This document shows positions 24,493 to 35,504 of a stretch of DNA of 64,000 bases, one piece after another; position 1 is the stretch's first letter; every line of letters starts with the position of its first letter. The DNA is from Odontocerum albicorne (taxonomy: Eukaryota; Arthropoda; Insecta; Trichoptera; Odontoceridae). Position numbers and translations under genes: made by a program. The stretch covers positions 28,959,549 through 29,023,548 of the forward strand of contig OX463848.1 of the NCBI GenBank assembly GCA_949825065.1. The letters are read 5' to 3'. Under the pieces are notes generated by a model, which worked only from the letters and a program-made list of their open reading frames with translations, was not told the DNA's origin and did not search any database.

Positions 24493-25071
24493 AGCCAAAA
24501 TCGGTAACTTTAAACTTTCATGTGATGGATTCAATATTTGCTGGTCCCTAAATGAAATGTTTAACTTTGCCTGTTGCATTTCTAGTTATGTCATTGGAAG
24601 TTTGTTTGTTAACTGTTTTATTAGTATCCAAGTCTCTCTCTCTCTCTCCAAGTCTAACAGCTGTATATAATTATGGGAATGACACATTGCTCTAAGACAT
24701 TTGCTTAAAATTTCTATGGTATGGAAGATTTGAAGAAATTTTGGAGTTTTTTTCAAAAACGGAACAACGCAAAGTTATTCTTTCCGCTAGTCCCTAGATA
24801 CCACGTTCTTTAAAACGTATTATATGAGGTATGAAATTTATCGGTTTCAAACAGACTGTTATTGATCCGCGTCTGTTTTACATGACTTACTTTTGAATTG
24901 TAGCTACTTTGCTCAAATAAAGATAATAACGATTTTTTTGTATTCATTTATATACTTAAAGCCTTAGTCACGTTTTTGTAGTGTCATCTACATTTCGCAT
25001 ATGATCTATACTTAATTATAAATATATTCCACCCGTTCAACATATCCCACACACTTGCAGTTAATTCTCCA

Positions 25072-25540
25072 ACAAATTTTCAGTCACATGCCTGAAGTTA
25101 TTGCCCAAAACTCCTTAAATATTCAGCACTACAATACTTTTCCACATACTTTTTTCCTCCTCCTCTTTCTTTTATTTTGTCATTAGAACAAATTTTCAGT
25201 CACATGCCTGAAGTTATTGCCCGAAACTCCTTAAATATTCAGCACTACAATACTTTTCCACATACTTTTTTCCTCCTCCTCTTTCTTTTATTTTGTCATT
25301 AGAACAAATTTTCAGTCACATGCCTGAAGTTATTGCCCGAAACTCCTTAAATATTCAGCACTACAATACTTTTCCACATACTTTTTTCCTCCTCCTCTTT
25401 CTTTTATTTTGTCATTAGAACAAATTTTCAGTCACATGCCTGAAGTTATTGCCCGAAACTCCTTAAATCTTCAGCACTACAATACTTTTCCACATACTTT
25501 TTTCCTCCTCCTCTTTCTTTTATTTTGTCATTAGAACAAA
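25072..25540. repeat. 116-bp tandem repeat, four copies
   Basis: Units start at 25072, 25188, 25304 and 25420 with only one or two differences between them. Each begins ACAAATTTTCAGTCACATGC and ends with the polypyrimidine tract TTTTTTCCTCCTCCTCTTTC. The near-identity points to recent amplification. Confidence 0.97.
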
Positions 25541-25594
25541 TTGTATTGTTTTAAACTTTCGTTATATATCATACAACAAGACGTGGTTATTTAT

Positions 25595-25772
25595 TTTTAT
25601 TTATTTTATTTTACACATCACAAGAAATATACATAATCTGCGAAAAAACAACAGGTAATTTAATTTGGACTTACAATTTTAATGGATCTGGGTTTGTTGC
25701 CTTTCATTTGTCGTGTCCCCAGTAAACTAGGATTTTGCCTGTATCTCACTAAGGACAATGGGTTATTGATAT
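25595..25772 (-). repeat. Dispersed repeat C, copy 2
   Basis: Reverse complement of this stretch aligns with 760-915: GAGATACAGGCAAAATCCTA, GTTTACTGGGGACACGAC, GGCAACAAACCCAGATCC, and an A-rich end (GTAAAATAAAATAAATAAAA). Confidence 0.7.
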
Positions 25773-25775
25773 CTG

Positions 25776-25931
25776 ACGACCTCTTCTAACCAACTGGATA
25801 GCAAATTAAGATGCATTAAGAGAAAACTTTACTACAACCTTTTTTTTCAAATCTGGGTTCTAACGAGAATAGAACTCGCAACTCCCGAGTCAGGAGTTAG
25901 GCTTCTTATTATCTTCACCATGGAGGATGTC
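25776..25931 (-). mobile_element. SINE1 head(s)
   Basis: Minus strand 25931 to 25850 gives GACATCCTCCATGGTGAAG, a T-loop region GGGAGTTGCGAGTTCTATTC and GTTAGAACCCAGATTTG. A second partial head (CTATCCAGTTGGTTAGAAG) lies at 25776-25805. The body is missing. Confidence 0.6.
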
Positions 25932-27134
25932 ATTAAACATCATCGTTATATTATTGGATGCCTAATTAACTAATAATTATTTGAAAATATGTTTATTTTT
26001 AAAATCAAGTCGACGAAAATAATAAAATCGGCCTCCTAGATAAAAATAAATATTATAACTTAATTCTGACTATTTATAACTTTTCTTTTTAAGATTGATT
26101 TATAAATAACACATAACAAACAAAAAAAATCATATATGACGATCAGAGGTTATTCAAGAAAAATAAACTATATAAAAATGTTAAGGGTCAATAGACTACA
26201 CACATACTTCCGATATGAGTGGTTTATAGTAACATAACATCATTCTAACATAAGCACTACTTTTGTAACAAACCGGGATTATTGTGCCTCAAGAGAGCAT
26301 CGGAATAGGAGGTAGAAACACGTGCAGCGTAGATTTATTTGATTAGTGGTATAATTTTTTTTATTTATTTTGAGAAAAATCTTCCACACATCGTAATCCT
26401 TTATATACAGATATTTCGAATCACCCGACTAGGTATGAAACAAAAATTAAAAACACAACGGTTTTCCCTGTTTCGAGTGGTCGGTAACGGCCCTTGATTA
26501 AAATTTGGCCTTGTCACATTTGATATATACAGTCCGGGTGTGTGGACCACATTTTTTCCGTTTAGCCCAGATTTATTGCCCGTCTGCCCGAACAACGATT
26601 GCACAAACAGCGCGGCCCAGCAGTATATTCTTGTTACGCTCGATTCAGTGATACAGCCCCCTTTGACATTTTCCTCTCATATCTTTAATCCAATGGTGAA
26701 ACATTAACCTCTATGTTAAATGTTTTATATTGTTGTAAATTACACATTTTTAAGACATTCGTGAAACAATATATACCAAAATCTTTTAAGCAAAATATCA
26801 TAAAAAACATTTTAGCGATGACACGCTCATGCACTTCTGTAGCTGCCAGGTGCGATTCGATCTTCTTGTTTGAATTTTTAATGCAAATTGTGATTTATGA
26901 TTATATTTGAACACTTTACACATACACTACACTTAAAATTACTATCATATATCGGAAGAATGTGTTACTATCACGTATTGGAAGATCCACAAAGGTTTTT
27001 TAGTGGTTCGTTTACATTAGGTAAATTGCCGAGAATGTTGTTCTAAACATATACAAATGCAGAGAAATTCCTAATCGTATAACCGCAGCCACCACCTTCT
27101 TATCCTTATACTCAACACATTTTATTTTTGTAAT
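25932..27134. other. AT-rich stretch, nothing certain
   Basis: The region 26400-26660 is less AT-rich and has an open minus frame (26401-26604) that I cannot assign. 26900-26990 carries two degraded pieces like LINE-A 3'UTR (ATATCGGAAGA, TATTGGAAGATC). Confidence 0.35.
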
Positions 27135-27250
27135 ATTTTTATTCTGTCAATGGGTTATATGTTATGGGCTATAATCCCTAGTTTGAGCGTCCTTGACGAC
27201 AGTCTGCTATCTAAACGGCGCTGTATAAATTGTTCTTTATATTACTGTTA
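27135..27250 (+). mobile_element. LINE-A 3' tail fragment
   Basis: CAATGGGTTATATG, then CCTAGTTTGAGCGTCCTTGA and TCTAAACGGCGCTGTATAAA match the tail after the LINE-A coding end at 12485-12540 and the copy at 27805. Confidence 0.55.
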
Positions 27251-27574
27251 TTCACAATCATATAAAATAATCTTGAAATTTAAAATGAATAAAAACATAG
27301 AAAATCTGGCATTCACAAAATTTCCTGACAAAAAAAACCGTGCTCACCTCAAAATTATCAATTTACTTGGACGGAATTCTGAACACTTTACCCCTTTTGA
27401 TCAATAAATTTCTAGATAACATCCATATTTCAATAAATCCGTTTAGTTTACTTCATGTCTTGAAGCTTTGAGTTAAAGTAAAAATACACTATCCTGGTTA
27501 ATAAACCTTCAATTGAAAGTAACTTTGTACTATGAATTAAATAATGAACCTATACGTTCTACCTTGAACACAAG

Positions 27575-27640
27575 GATGCCATAAAATGCTTCAATTCAAG
27601 CCGGTTCACAGCCCGACACTCCACGTCTTACCGCAAGTTT
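27575..27640 (-). mobile_element. LINE-A internal fragment
   Basis: The minus strand reads GTAAGACGTGGAGTGTCGGG, CTGTGAACCGGCTTG, matching GGAAGACGTGGAGTGCCGGA at 45368 and 48500. Confidence 0.5.
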
Positions 27641-27694
27641 GAAGCTCTGAATCTCCCTATCGTAATACCTCTGTATAAAACATTTTTTTCATGA

Positions 27695-27782
27695 ACCACA
27701 ATTTTCACTTAAGGCTTCTATAACATATTTTTGGTTTGGTTGAAGAGGTTGCTACAAGGCAATGAGCTTACTACGTATTATA
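27695..27782 (+). mobile_element. SINE1 body fragment
   Basis: TTTTCACTTAAGGCTTCTAT, ACATATTTTTGGTTTGGTTG, and GGTTGCTACAAGGCAATGAG follow the SINE1 body order. No head. Confidence 0.6.
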
Positions 27783-27804
27783 TAAAGTGAAAAATTGTTT
27801 TGCA

Positions 27805-27910
27805 ATATTTATAATCCGTCAGTGAGAATGGGTTCATATCCCTCGCAAGAACGCCCGTCAGGAGTGGAATGTCTAAACGGCGCTATATAAATTATCCTGT
27901 TATATAATAT
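27805..27910 (+). mobile_element. LINE-A 3' tail fragment
   Basis: GAATGGGTTCATATCCCTCG, CAAGAACGCCCGTCAGGAG, GTCTAAACGGCGCTATATAA correspond to the tails at 12485 and 27135. Confidence 0.6.
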
Positions 27911-28404
27911 TTTTTTAAGCAAATAAATAGAACATTTATTTTTTATTTGTATTCCTCACTGTTTTGTTTGAGTTCAATAACCCCCGTCTTCTTTGTCAGG
28001 TTAAAATAAACTAAATTAATTCTTAAATATATTTTTATAAGTACTGCTGAGGGAGGGGGTAGTGGCTAATAAGGACAGATAAGTAAATAGGCGTCAAAAT
28101 GGCGGCTTTTGAACGGGATACGTATTTAACAGAGGGTTTTTATTGAAATTAACTTGAAGTGCTCTAAAAAAAACAGTGCCGAATACAAAATTTAAAAAAT
28201 ACGTTGTATTTATTTTATTAAAACATTATAAATACGACTATGACAGCACAGTGTAAAACAATTTTTTTAGAATATTTTTTTAGATTCGAGAAATATCTTT
28301 TTATAGTCTATGTTAAAAGCAAATATTTATACTTAAAACTATAAAAACCACAGATAAGTTTGTTCAGATTTCATATCTTGAAACTTATGAAGATACACCT
28401 GTTT
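27911..28404. other. AT-rich stretch, nothing recognised
   Basis: No frame, SINE or repeat relation seen. Confidence 0.4.
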
Positions 28405-28513
28405 GTAGCAATTAGTCACAAGTATTGACGTAGCAATTAGTCACTAGTATTGACGTAGCAATTAGTCACTAGTATTGACGTAGCAATTAGTCACTAGTAT
28501 TGACGTAGCAAAA
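28405..28513. repeat. 25-bp tandem repeat, four copies
   Basis: Units at 28405, 28430, 28455 and 28480 of GTAGCAATTAGTCACTAGTA plus TTGAC, with one mismatch in the first, and a truncated fifth (GTAGCAAAA). Confidence 0.97.
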
Positions 28514-28739
28514 CCTATTGGATTTGAGAATCTTTTTGCTTGATAGATCTGAAATAGACTTATGGGAATGATGTTTAAAGATTCCCACATTTCGTTGCAT
28601 AGAAGATATAGCCACCCTGGAGTTCCCCTTTTCCTCTACAACTTTCTCATTTCCTAAGATCAAAAAAGATAACTTCGAAAGTACAATATATAAGTTAGCA
28701 CATTAAATAATAGCAGGCTTCCTGAACCATGAACCATGA

Positions 28740-29215
28740 TTCATGTCTCCCTACGCAATATATTAATGTTTATAAAATATTGGTTTTCGACACGTTTTAT
28801 GATTGTAACATTATGCATGCACTGAGAATAATACATGGGGTGATAATGTATGACAGAATACGGAATAAAGTGATAAGAGACGAATGTGAACTTAAGGCTG
28901 ATGATGTGTTAAATGAGATGAAGAAGATCACTCTGAGATGGTTTGGACATGAAGAGTGAATGAATGAAGAAAGACTTACAAAACAAATATACAGTTCAAA
29001 TGTGAGTGTAAGGCTTAGTAGAAGAAGACCAAGGAAAGTATGGTTGAATCAAGTTTATGATATTTTAAAAGAAGGAAATCTAAAGTCCGAGAAATCGTAG
29101 GAGTTACGTGAGAAGATGTTTATATATAAAAGAGGTGATAAATGTGTCTCGATAGGAAATTTATGTTATCTCCTTCTCTGCCTACCCTGGCGGGGAAACG
29201 GTGTGAGTAATATTA
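28740..29215 (+). mobile_element. LINE-L C-terminal fragment
   Basis: The frame 28729-28959 encodes MHALRIIHGVIMYDRIRN, then VIRDECELKADDVLNEMKK and LRWFGHEE. After a stop it continues MNEERLTKQIYSSNVS, RRRPRKVWLNQVYDILKEGN, and a decayed CLPWRGNGV end. This is the conserved C-terminus of a widespread arthropod LINE type after the RT domain. Only the 3' end is present. Confidence 0.8.
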
Positions 29216-29689
29216 TATTTTAAATATATATAAGTAAAAACGCATTCATCAAATTTAACCATAATTTTTCTTTTTCTTTATCATTCTATTTAATCCACTA
29301 TATAATGTACATAATGACTTGACCACGAAAATAAAACAAAACATGTTGTGACCGTGAAATAAAAATGAAAAAAAATACATATATGCGGAAGTTACTGCGT
29401 AATGTGAGTATTCTAATTTCAAAATACACACTATCGCAGTAAAAATAAGTCGGCAATTGGAAGGTAGATACTTGCAATATTAAATAATGTCATATATTTT
29501 TTTAAAACTGAACATTTGTTTTGTAAAACATTTTTTATTTTAAATGGTCCTTATCAAGACATTTTAGCTGTTGGATTTAACTCAGTGTTCACAAGAAATA
29601 TTGTGTATCAATTAACATTTTCAAAATGATACACAGTACTTAATTAAAAAAGTCTTACTTAAAAAATAAGGCAGTGAAATAAGAGTATA
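29216..29689. other. AT-rich stretch, nothing recognised
   Basis: No frame or repeat relation seen. Confidence 0.4.
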
Positions 29690-30075
29690 GTTAAATGAAA
29701 TTCATATTAGTTGAGATGCGATCGTTGAGAAGCATACTATATGTGGAAAAAGATTGATAGATACTATAAAGTTAGAAATGTGGCAATAAAGGAAGAATGG
29801 GGATGTTAGAGAGATGAGTGAGGATAGGATGACCAAGAAAATATATATGGCTGAACAAAAAGAAGCAAGGAAAATAGGACGTTTGAAAATTACATGGAAA
29901 GAACATGTTTGTCAATTATTTAAAAAAGATAAGACGAAAAGTATGAAGGATAAAAGAAGTGGTATGAGATGAATTATGGATGTGGTAGAGACGATGTATG
30001 TTTTTAAGGACTGGAATGTGTGACGCTCGATCCTCTCTGCCTACCCCGTAAAGAACAAGCGTAATGTGATAGAAG
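29690..30075 (+). mobile_element. LINE-L C-terminal fragment, decayed
   Basis: Scattered codons match LINE-L: MSEDRMTKKIYMAEQKE, KIGRLKITWKEHVCQLF, then SILSAYPVKNKRNVI (the usual LSAYP..K end). Stops and frameshifts interrupt it. Same orientation as the copies at 28.7 and 31.7 kb. Confidence 0.65.
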
Positions 30076-30166
30076 TCGGTGTAACGTATTTAGTCATCGT
30101 TTTCGTACATACTTTTCAGTTAATACAACTAATAAATAAACAGTAAGAAACATGTGTAGAACCCAA

Positions 30167-30176
30167 TTTATTTATT
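30167..30176 (-). promoter_or_regulatory. Poly(A) signal of the glycosyltransferase gene
   Basis: On the minus strand two overlapping AATAAA hexamers lie 64-73 nt past the TAA stop at 30240, a normal position for a short 3'UTR. Confidence 0.55.
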
Positions 30177-30239
30177 TGCGGATAATTGTACTAATGGTGA
30201 TTTTGTTAATAATTTGCTATACTCATAAATCGTTAGTCC

Positions 30240-30481
30240 TTAATTAAAGTATTCTCCGCTTAATAATAATGTGGAAGGACAATATTGTCTTGCTATTTCA
30301 GTGTAAACAGCTTTAGTACTAGTTTTTATCGATTTATTCCGACTTTCTTTGTCCCAAACATGGATAGCGTAAGCAAATTGTACTTTTCGTAAGACTCCCT
30401 GAAGGTAGCGGGGATTGAAGTAGTATCTCCACAAATGTATTGGAACCGGATGAAAAAAGGATGGTGGAAAAATTTTAAAAC
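30240..30481 (-). other. Exon 3 of the A4GALT-like gene
   Basis: The acceptor is TTTTTTCCTTTTCAG just before 30481. The two bases GT complete codon 276 (Gly). The exon encodes the family's C-terminal block (FPPSFFHPV, AYAIHVWDKESRNKS, EIARQYCPS) and stops at TAA. Confidence 0.9.
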
Positions 30482-33400
30482 CTGAAAAGGAAAAAAATAG
30501 AAATAATAATTTTCTTTGGCCATTCAATTAACATATATTATATATACAACTAATCATTCTAACTTATATTTCAAAAAATGTCTTAAACTTATTTTTTTTA
30601 AGTATTCGAATCTCATCAGAATCGCTCCAATTGTGGTATAACCTTTTTTTGGAATAGTAATCCTCGTAAAGTTCCTTTTCATTCACCATCATTGTATTGT
30701 ATTAAACTTTCTCCAATGAATGTTGCGTTTCTTCTTTCTTTGTGAAGCTTTTACACTTAAAGATCGACTTTAAATTATCTAGATTAGTCATTTTTAAGAT
30801 AAGTTTTAATATATTATATTAATCCATATAATTGCATGACTAATTTGGTGGCCAAAATCATCTTAGTTGGGGTGGATTGCCTATTATGTAAAAATAATAA
30901 GTGTTCTTACAATACATCAATACTTGGGCTACATAGGTTGAGATATCATTATATGTGTAGATGACGACTTTTATGGCCTGGTTGGTAATGAGCTATACTT
31001 CCATCCAGGAGTTTCGGGTTCAATTCCGTATGATACCCGAAAAAAAATAATAGAAGGGTCTGGTAAAAGAATAGTAACCAGGAAATAATACTCATACGCG
31101 TTAGACGTATGCAAGTATTGACGCACATGCAGAGTAGTATTGCCAATACGTGCGATGATGAACTGCGAGTTCCGCGCCAACTCTGGTTAACCTTAAAGCT
31201 CGATTTGTGAGGCTGAATACAATATTGTCCCCTGACCACACTCTTCAATATGTCCGAATCACCTGTTTTGATGTGGTAAAGTGTACAATACGAATAAAAG
31301 ATATTCGTGGGGGGCTGTGTTATATTCCCTTGTAACTCACAAGCAGCTAAACGAGCATTTTTTTAACTCGATTTTTTCGGTGTATGTGCGGTAGTAGTTT
31401 ATTGGTTAATTTTTTTTAAATAATTTTTTTTTAACTTTTTTTAATATACTTATTAATATTTTTTTTTTATTTTGTCAAAAATAAGAAAACTAACCTCGGC
31501 AAACTGCCACATTTTTTGGAGGATATTGAAGTACATGACAAATTTCTTCAAATACTTTTGACAAGTCGTTTGATGCCCTTGAATCCTTGTTAGTTTTAGG
31601 GATGTTAAATATTCTCCTGGAGAAAAATGTTGACATGGTTAGTAAATATAATATATTATCATCATTAATATCTCATAAGTAAAGCATGTATTAAAGTGAA
31701 CAGTGATTTGTCTGAATGGTTTAATATTTCAAAAGGGGTAAAGCAAGGATGCGTTTGTAACCCTAGTTGTTAAATATTTACATAGATTTGCCAAGGAACT
31801 ACAGAGGTCAATCAGTGACGTACAAATGTCGAATGGGAGTTAGTGAGGATTAGTGTTTACTGTTAACATGGTACTGTTAGTGAATAATTAAGATGAATTA
31901 CAGATTTTGATGAGTAACTTGTATGACAGATGCGAAGATAAAGATCTGAGAATAAATTAAGTAACGAGATATAAGGTTGAACGTAAATGTAAAAAGTAAT
32001 TGCGATGTATGGGTGAACGTAAATGTTAAAAGTGAACGCGATATATGGGTGAACAATGAAAAACTGAAGCATCTTGTGGAATAAATTCTCCTATTTGGGT
32101 AGTCATTGTTTCAGGTGATAGAAGAGTTATGCGAAATATTTATCACTGCGATAGCAAACAGAGTCAATGGGGCTCTTTTACATAATATGTATGACATCTT
32201 GTGTTATACTATCGAAACGGATAAATATATCGTATGACAGATGCAAAGAGAAAGATATCAGACTTAATATTCCAAAATCCAAAGTTAGAATAGAAAACGT
32301 ACATTGAGAAGAATATATAGGGTGACAATATTTGACAGAATATAAAATGAATTGATTTGGGATGAATGTGAACTTAATACTGATGTATTGAGTAAGATGA
32401 AGTAGACAATTTTGAGATGGTTTGGGCATATACAAGTAGAACGAATGGATGAAGAAAGACCAACAAAACAAATATATAGCGGAAGGCTTGCATAGAAAAA
32501 TCAACGAAATAAAGCATATTATGGTTGATTAACTAAATAAAATTTTGAAAGAAGAAAACGTAAAAAGTCAGAGTAATTTTAATATTTGTAGAAAAAGGTG
32601 TACGAACGTAGAAAAGGCGAGAAATGTATTTCGAGATAGGAAAGTCAGCCACATGGTTCTCTCAGTCTACCACGTCAGGGATATAACGTGATGGTATGTA
32701 TGTATGTCTCTATAATTTTGTGTGCAAGTTGCTATTGGATAAACAACGCTTATGTTATTGTACTCTAGTGGCCATATCACCCAGTGCTTTTTAATTTTAC
32801 GTAATTTCCAATAGATTCCAACAATTTAGATCCACTTAGAAAATGCTAGTCAGATGATATTCAGATTCCTCAATTCATGCTTCAAGTAGATATCAGTGGG
32901 CACATGGATAGCGGCCACATTACGGAAACTGTGTGGGCCTACATGCTAAACTTGATGGAGGAACACAGAGGCTGATCATATTGTATTTATGTTGTACTTA
33001 TTCTCTCTACTAATCCTTCCAACTTTTATCCATATTAGTATATCCTAAAATATTTCTACAATACTCGTATTCCCACTTAACATCCACAAGTACACATTTC
33101 AGCTGAGACCTAATACTACACCAAAAAAAACTGTGTGTTCGCAGCAAGGCTCACAATATATACAACATGTATACAATCCCTATAACATCTACTGCGATGC
33201 GGAAGACAACGAGAAACCAGCGCACTATTTTTTCCAAGAAAACCGCATGAATATACTCGACAATATGTGGGTCATATTCCTCAGTATTGAAGTTACGCCA
33301 AACAAAAGGTGTTATCACAATACAAAACAAATTACACCTTATGGTAGATTAACAACAAGAAAACCTAAAAACACGTTTTATTTCAATAATTCATTGTAAG

Positions 33401-35504
33401 AGCGATAAATTTAAACCTTTAAAAAAGAGAATAGATCAAACTGGCTTCGCAAATACTCGTACATCTAAGAATATTTTTCCCTCGCTTGTGGTGATTGATG
33501 AATGGAAACTTCAAAATGGCATATTTATTAGAGGAAATATGTAAAGGAAAATGAAGTATCGAATCAACAAAAAACTGCAATTCGAGGATGCAGTTTACAA
33601 GGGACAAAAAGTGAAGCTCTGAAACGAGCCTCTGTTGTGAAGCGTTTCATCTCAATAAATATAAAACAACAAGGATTTAACACTGATTACGATTCTGTAG
33701 CCTGGTTGGTTAGAGGGCTGTTTCCCAGCCCGGGGGGGTGTGGATTTGATTTATGTTGTTACACATTTTTAAATCTGGTTTTCACTAAAAAACTCTTAAT
33801 GTATTTCTGGTTGATTGGAAGAAATAGCCACAAGATAACAATCTCGTCAGGGTATACATGTGATTCAATGTTAAAAGTATTTAATTCTGAAGGATGAATT
33901 TAATATGAGAGAATAAATTATAAAAGATAATTTTATACCGTTGAGTTTTACTTTTTTATTACTCTTTATTATTTATTACTCATCACTATAATAATACTTT
34001 TTATTATTTATTACTCATCACTATAAAAACCATAAAAGGTTTGAAGACTGATGCTGAAAAATACATTGACGCTTATTTTACATCCGTATCTACAGTCTGC
34101 ACTGCGGAACGCAGAGGTTAAGAAAAATTATTTTCGGTCCTTTGTTCGAGTACTCCAACACATCGAAGATCTTCTTTTTTTACGTCGTTGTTCCATGAAT
34201 TTTGTAGGCACAAATCATAACAAACTATCGAAATGCAAAGAGGCTTGGTAAACAAAACACTTACCATAAAAAAGTAAAAATTGTTTGTAAGTGAAACCTG
34301 GACAATTTACAGTCAGCACAAAAGAAGACTTAACAACTTCCGCACACGGTATTTATGCGAAGTATTAGGTATTGTATTGCATGATAAAATTATAAATGAT
34401 TAAGAAATTATCAATAAAGCAAGAATTTAAAGTATTATCGCAACCCTCATATTAAAATTCACACAAACTCAGCCTTGTAGTAGGGAGGGATGAAGAAATA
34501 CTTCCTAAAAATGTTGTATGGTGATAAAGCAGACGCTACGAGTATAAAGAACCAGGAGCGCCTTAAGATTAGATTTCAAAACACCTCCAGAGGAGTATTC
34601 TGCATTGGGAAGGCAAACCAAGAACCAAAACCTGTGGGGAAGTACAATGCAGTCAGAGATATGTTGGAGTTCCTGCTATATTCCATCATTTCTTTTAAAC
34701 GGAGGGAGGCCATCGTAACATTTTTCCTCCTTTAGCGCAGACGATGTTGCTTAGTATTGTAGACTTAGATTCCACTAAGAAAATAAAAAAAAATACTTAC
34801 TTTAAATATAAATCAAAAACTTCAAAACCTTCTGCTGACTGATTACTGTTAAGGACAGAAGAGTTTTCCTCAGATTGTATTCCAATGCATGCGAAATTTC
34901 CTTTCAAATTTCTGAAATTCCTCATAACCACCATATCCAATTCCAAAAATAAAGAGTTATATTTCCACAGAGTAAGGATCTTTAAAATTTCTGGAGCGTT
35001 TTTTACTATAAAGGAGTTTTCATCGAGGTCACTTTCGATATGCCAATTTCCCAAAGGACTGTTAAGTATGTACTCTCGTATATGCAGTCTCCTTATTTTT
35101 ATATTTTTTATTCTCATCAAGCCCCGGAAAAATGAATTACTCCCAATCTTTATATTTGTTTGGTTCCTTGCTACGAGTGATGAAACATAAATTAGATAAA
35201 CCGTTAATTCAGGATTAAGAGTTGCTGCAGATTCCACTGCACACGCTTGTCTAGGTGTCAAATCAATATTGGTATACTTCTTTAATAAAGAAGAGGTTTC
35301 AAGAAAAAATATAAATCTTGGTTCGGATGGCGATAGTGGATTATCGAAATCGTTTAAAAGGTCATAATCCTCTTTTTCGGATTGGATTTTTTCCTTAAAC
35401 TGTGGATAATAATACGTCAAAAACCATCCCCAAATGAATGTTATTAATAAAAATGCCATTGCAATTTTACAAAATGATCTTCTGAACCTTAATTTCATCA
35501 TCAT
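30240..35504 (-). CDS. A4GALT-like glycosyltransferase, three exons
   Basis: Join 34801-35504, 31495-31616 and 30240-30481 on the minus strand: 704+122+242 nt, 355 codons plus stop, close to the usual length of this family. The family transfers galactose or N-acetylglucosamine in alpha-1,4 linkage onto glycolipid or glycoprotein sugars in the Golgi. Residues about 12-31 form a signal anchor after a basic N-terminus (type II topology). Then come FFLETSS (67-73), the family block RQACAVESAA (85-94), LWKYNSLFLELD (179-190) at the sugar-nucleotide/metal site, GFKIFPPSFFHPV (276-288), FAYAIHVW (311-318) and RQYCP near the end. Sequons at residues 114, 214, 221 and 324. Oddities: the DXD motif is ELD, and the usual WG..GP segment before L-x-x-V-F is replaced by DSRASND. 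Introns are 3184 and 1013 bp and contain LINE and SINE relics. It may be a diverged or inactive paralogue. The exon structure is inferred from the sequence alone. Confidence 0.88.
30958..31300 (+). mobile_element. SINE2 copy, full length, in intron 2
   Basis: Head GACGACTTTTATGGCCTGGT with B-box GGGTTCAATTCCG, then GATACCCGAAAAAAAATAA, TAGTAACCAGGAAATAATAC, GTATTGCCAATACGTGCG, AACTGCGAGTTCCGCGCC, and TTCAATATGTCCGAATCACC. The longest uninterrupted SINE2 copy in the window, inserted antisense to the host gene. Confidence 0.8.
31495..31616 (-). other. Exon 2 of the A4GALT-like gene
   Basis: The acceptor TTTTTCTCCAG precedes 31616 and the donor GTTAGT follows 31495. The 122-nt exon supplies one base to finish codon 235, then 40 codons (DLSKVFEEICHVLQYPPKN is the recognisable part, with the conserved Cys pair of the family's C-terminal domain), then one base of codon 276. 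Both phases fit the neighbours exactly, which is the main support for so short an exon. Confidence 0.82.
31685..32705 (+). mobile_element. LINE-L fragment with RT remnant, in intron 1
   Basis: Begins with a degenerate RT motif B (FNISKGVKQGCVCNPSC, near 31718-31770). IRLNIPKSKVRIENVH (near 32255) and the C-terminal blocks DECELNTDVLSKMK, LRWFGHI, RMDEERPTKQIYSG follow. The YADD region is replaced by a small 36-bp repeat. Many stops. It lies in sense opposite to the host gene. Confidence 0.75.
31978..32053 (+). repeat. 36-bp tandem duplication inside LINE-L relic
   Basis: Two units beginning TGAACGTAAATGT and ending ATGGG, at 31978 and 32014, with a third start at 32050. Confidence 0.75.
32706..33685. 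other. Intron 1 sequence, nothing further recognised
   Basis: The frames 33133-33399 (plus) and 33419-33607 (minus) have no recognisable family. Confidence 0.4.
33686..33870 (+). mobile_element. SINE1 copy in intron 1
   Basis: TAGCCTGGTTGGTTAGAGG, TTTCCCAGCCCGGGGGGG, a degenerate B-box, then AATCTGGTTTTCACTAAAAA, TTTCTGGTTGATTGGAAG and AGCCACAAGATAACAATC follow SINE1 order. Confidence 0.7.
34265..34735 (+). mobile_element. LINE C-terminal fragment in intron 1
   Basis: Reads ETWTIYSQHKRRLNNFRTRY, CEVLGIVLHDKII, then KMLYGDKADA and ERLKIRFQNT in the frame 34490-34735. This is the post-RT C-terminus of an L1/CR1-like LINE (SETW...H..RLN.F..R.LR.IL, then LLYGEL..G.R..GRP.LRFKD). It ends only about 60 bp from the exon 1 donor. 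Confidence 0.7.
34801..35504 (-). other. Exon 1 of the A4GALT-like gene
   Basis: Starts at the first of three ATGs (context AAATATGATGATG) and ends at AA|GTAAGT (donor 34795-34800), leaving two bases of codon 235. Encodes the anchor, stem and the nucleotide-sugar binding half. A 26-nt spurious intron to the nearby CTTAG would run into a stop at once, so the true acceptor lies further on. Confidence 0.9.

Noticed and set aside
28405..28513. CRISPR-like array
   Set aside because: Direct tandem repeat with no spacers, in a eukaryotic genome.
34775..34800. A 26-nt intron right after exon 1 (GTAAGT ... CTTAG)
   Set aside because: Too short, and the joined frame stops after three codons; the acceptor at 31617 keeps frame and homology.
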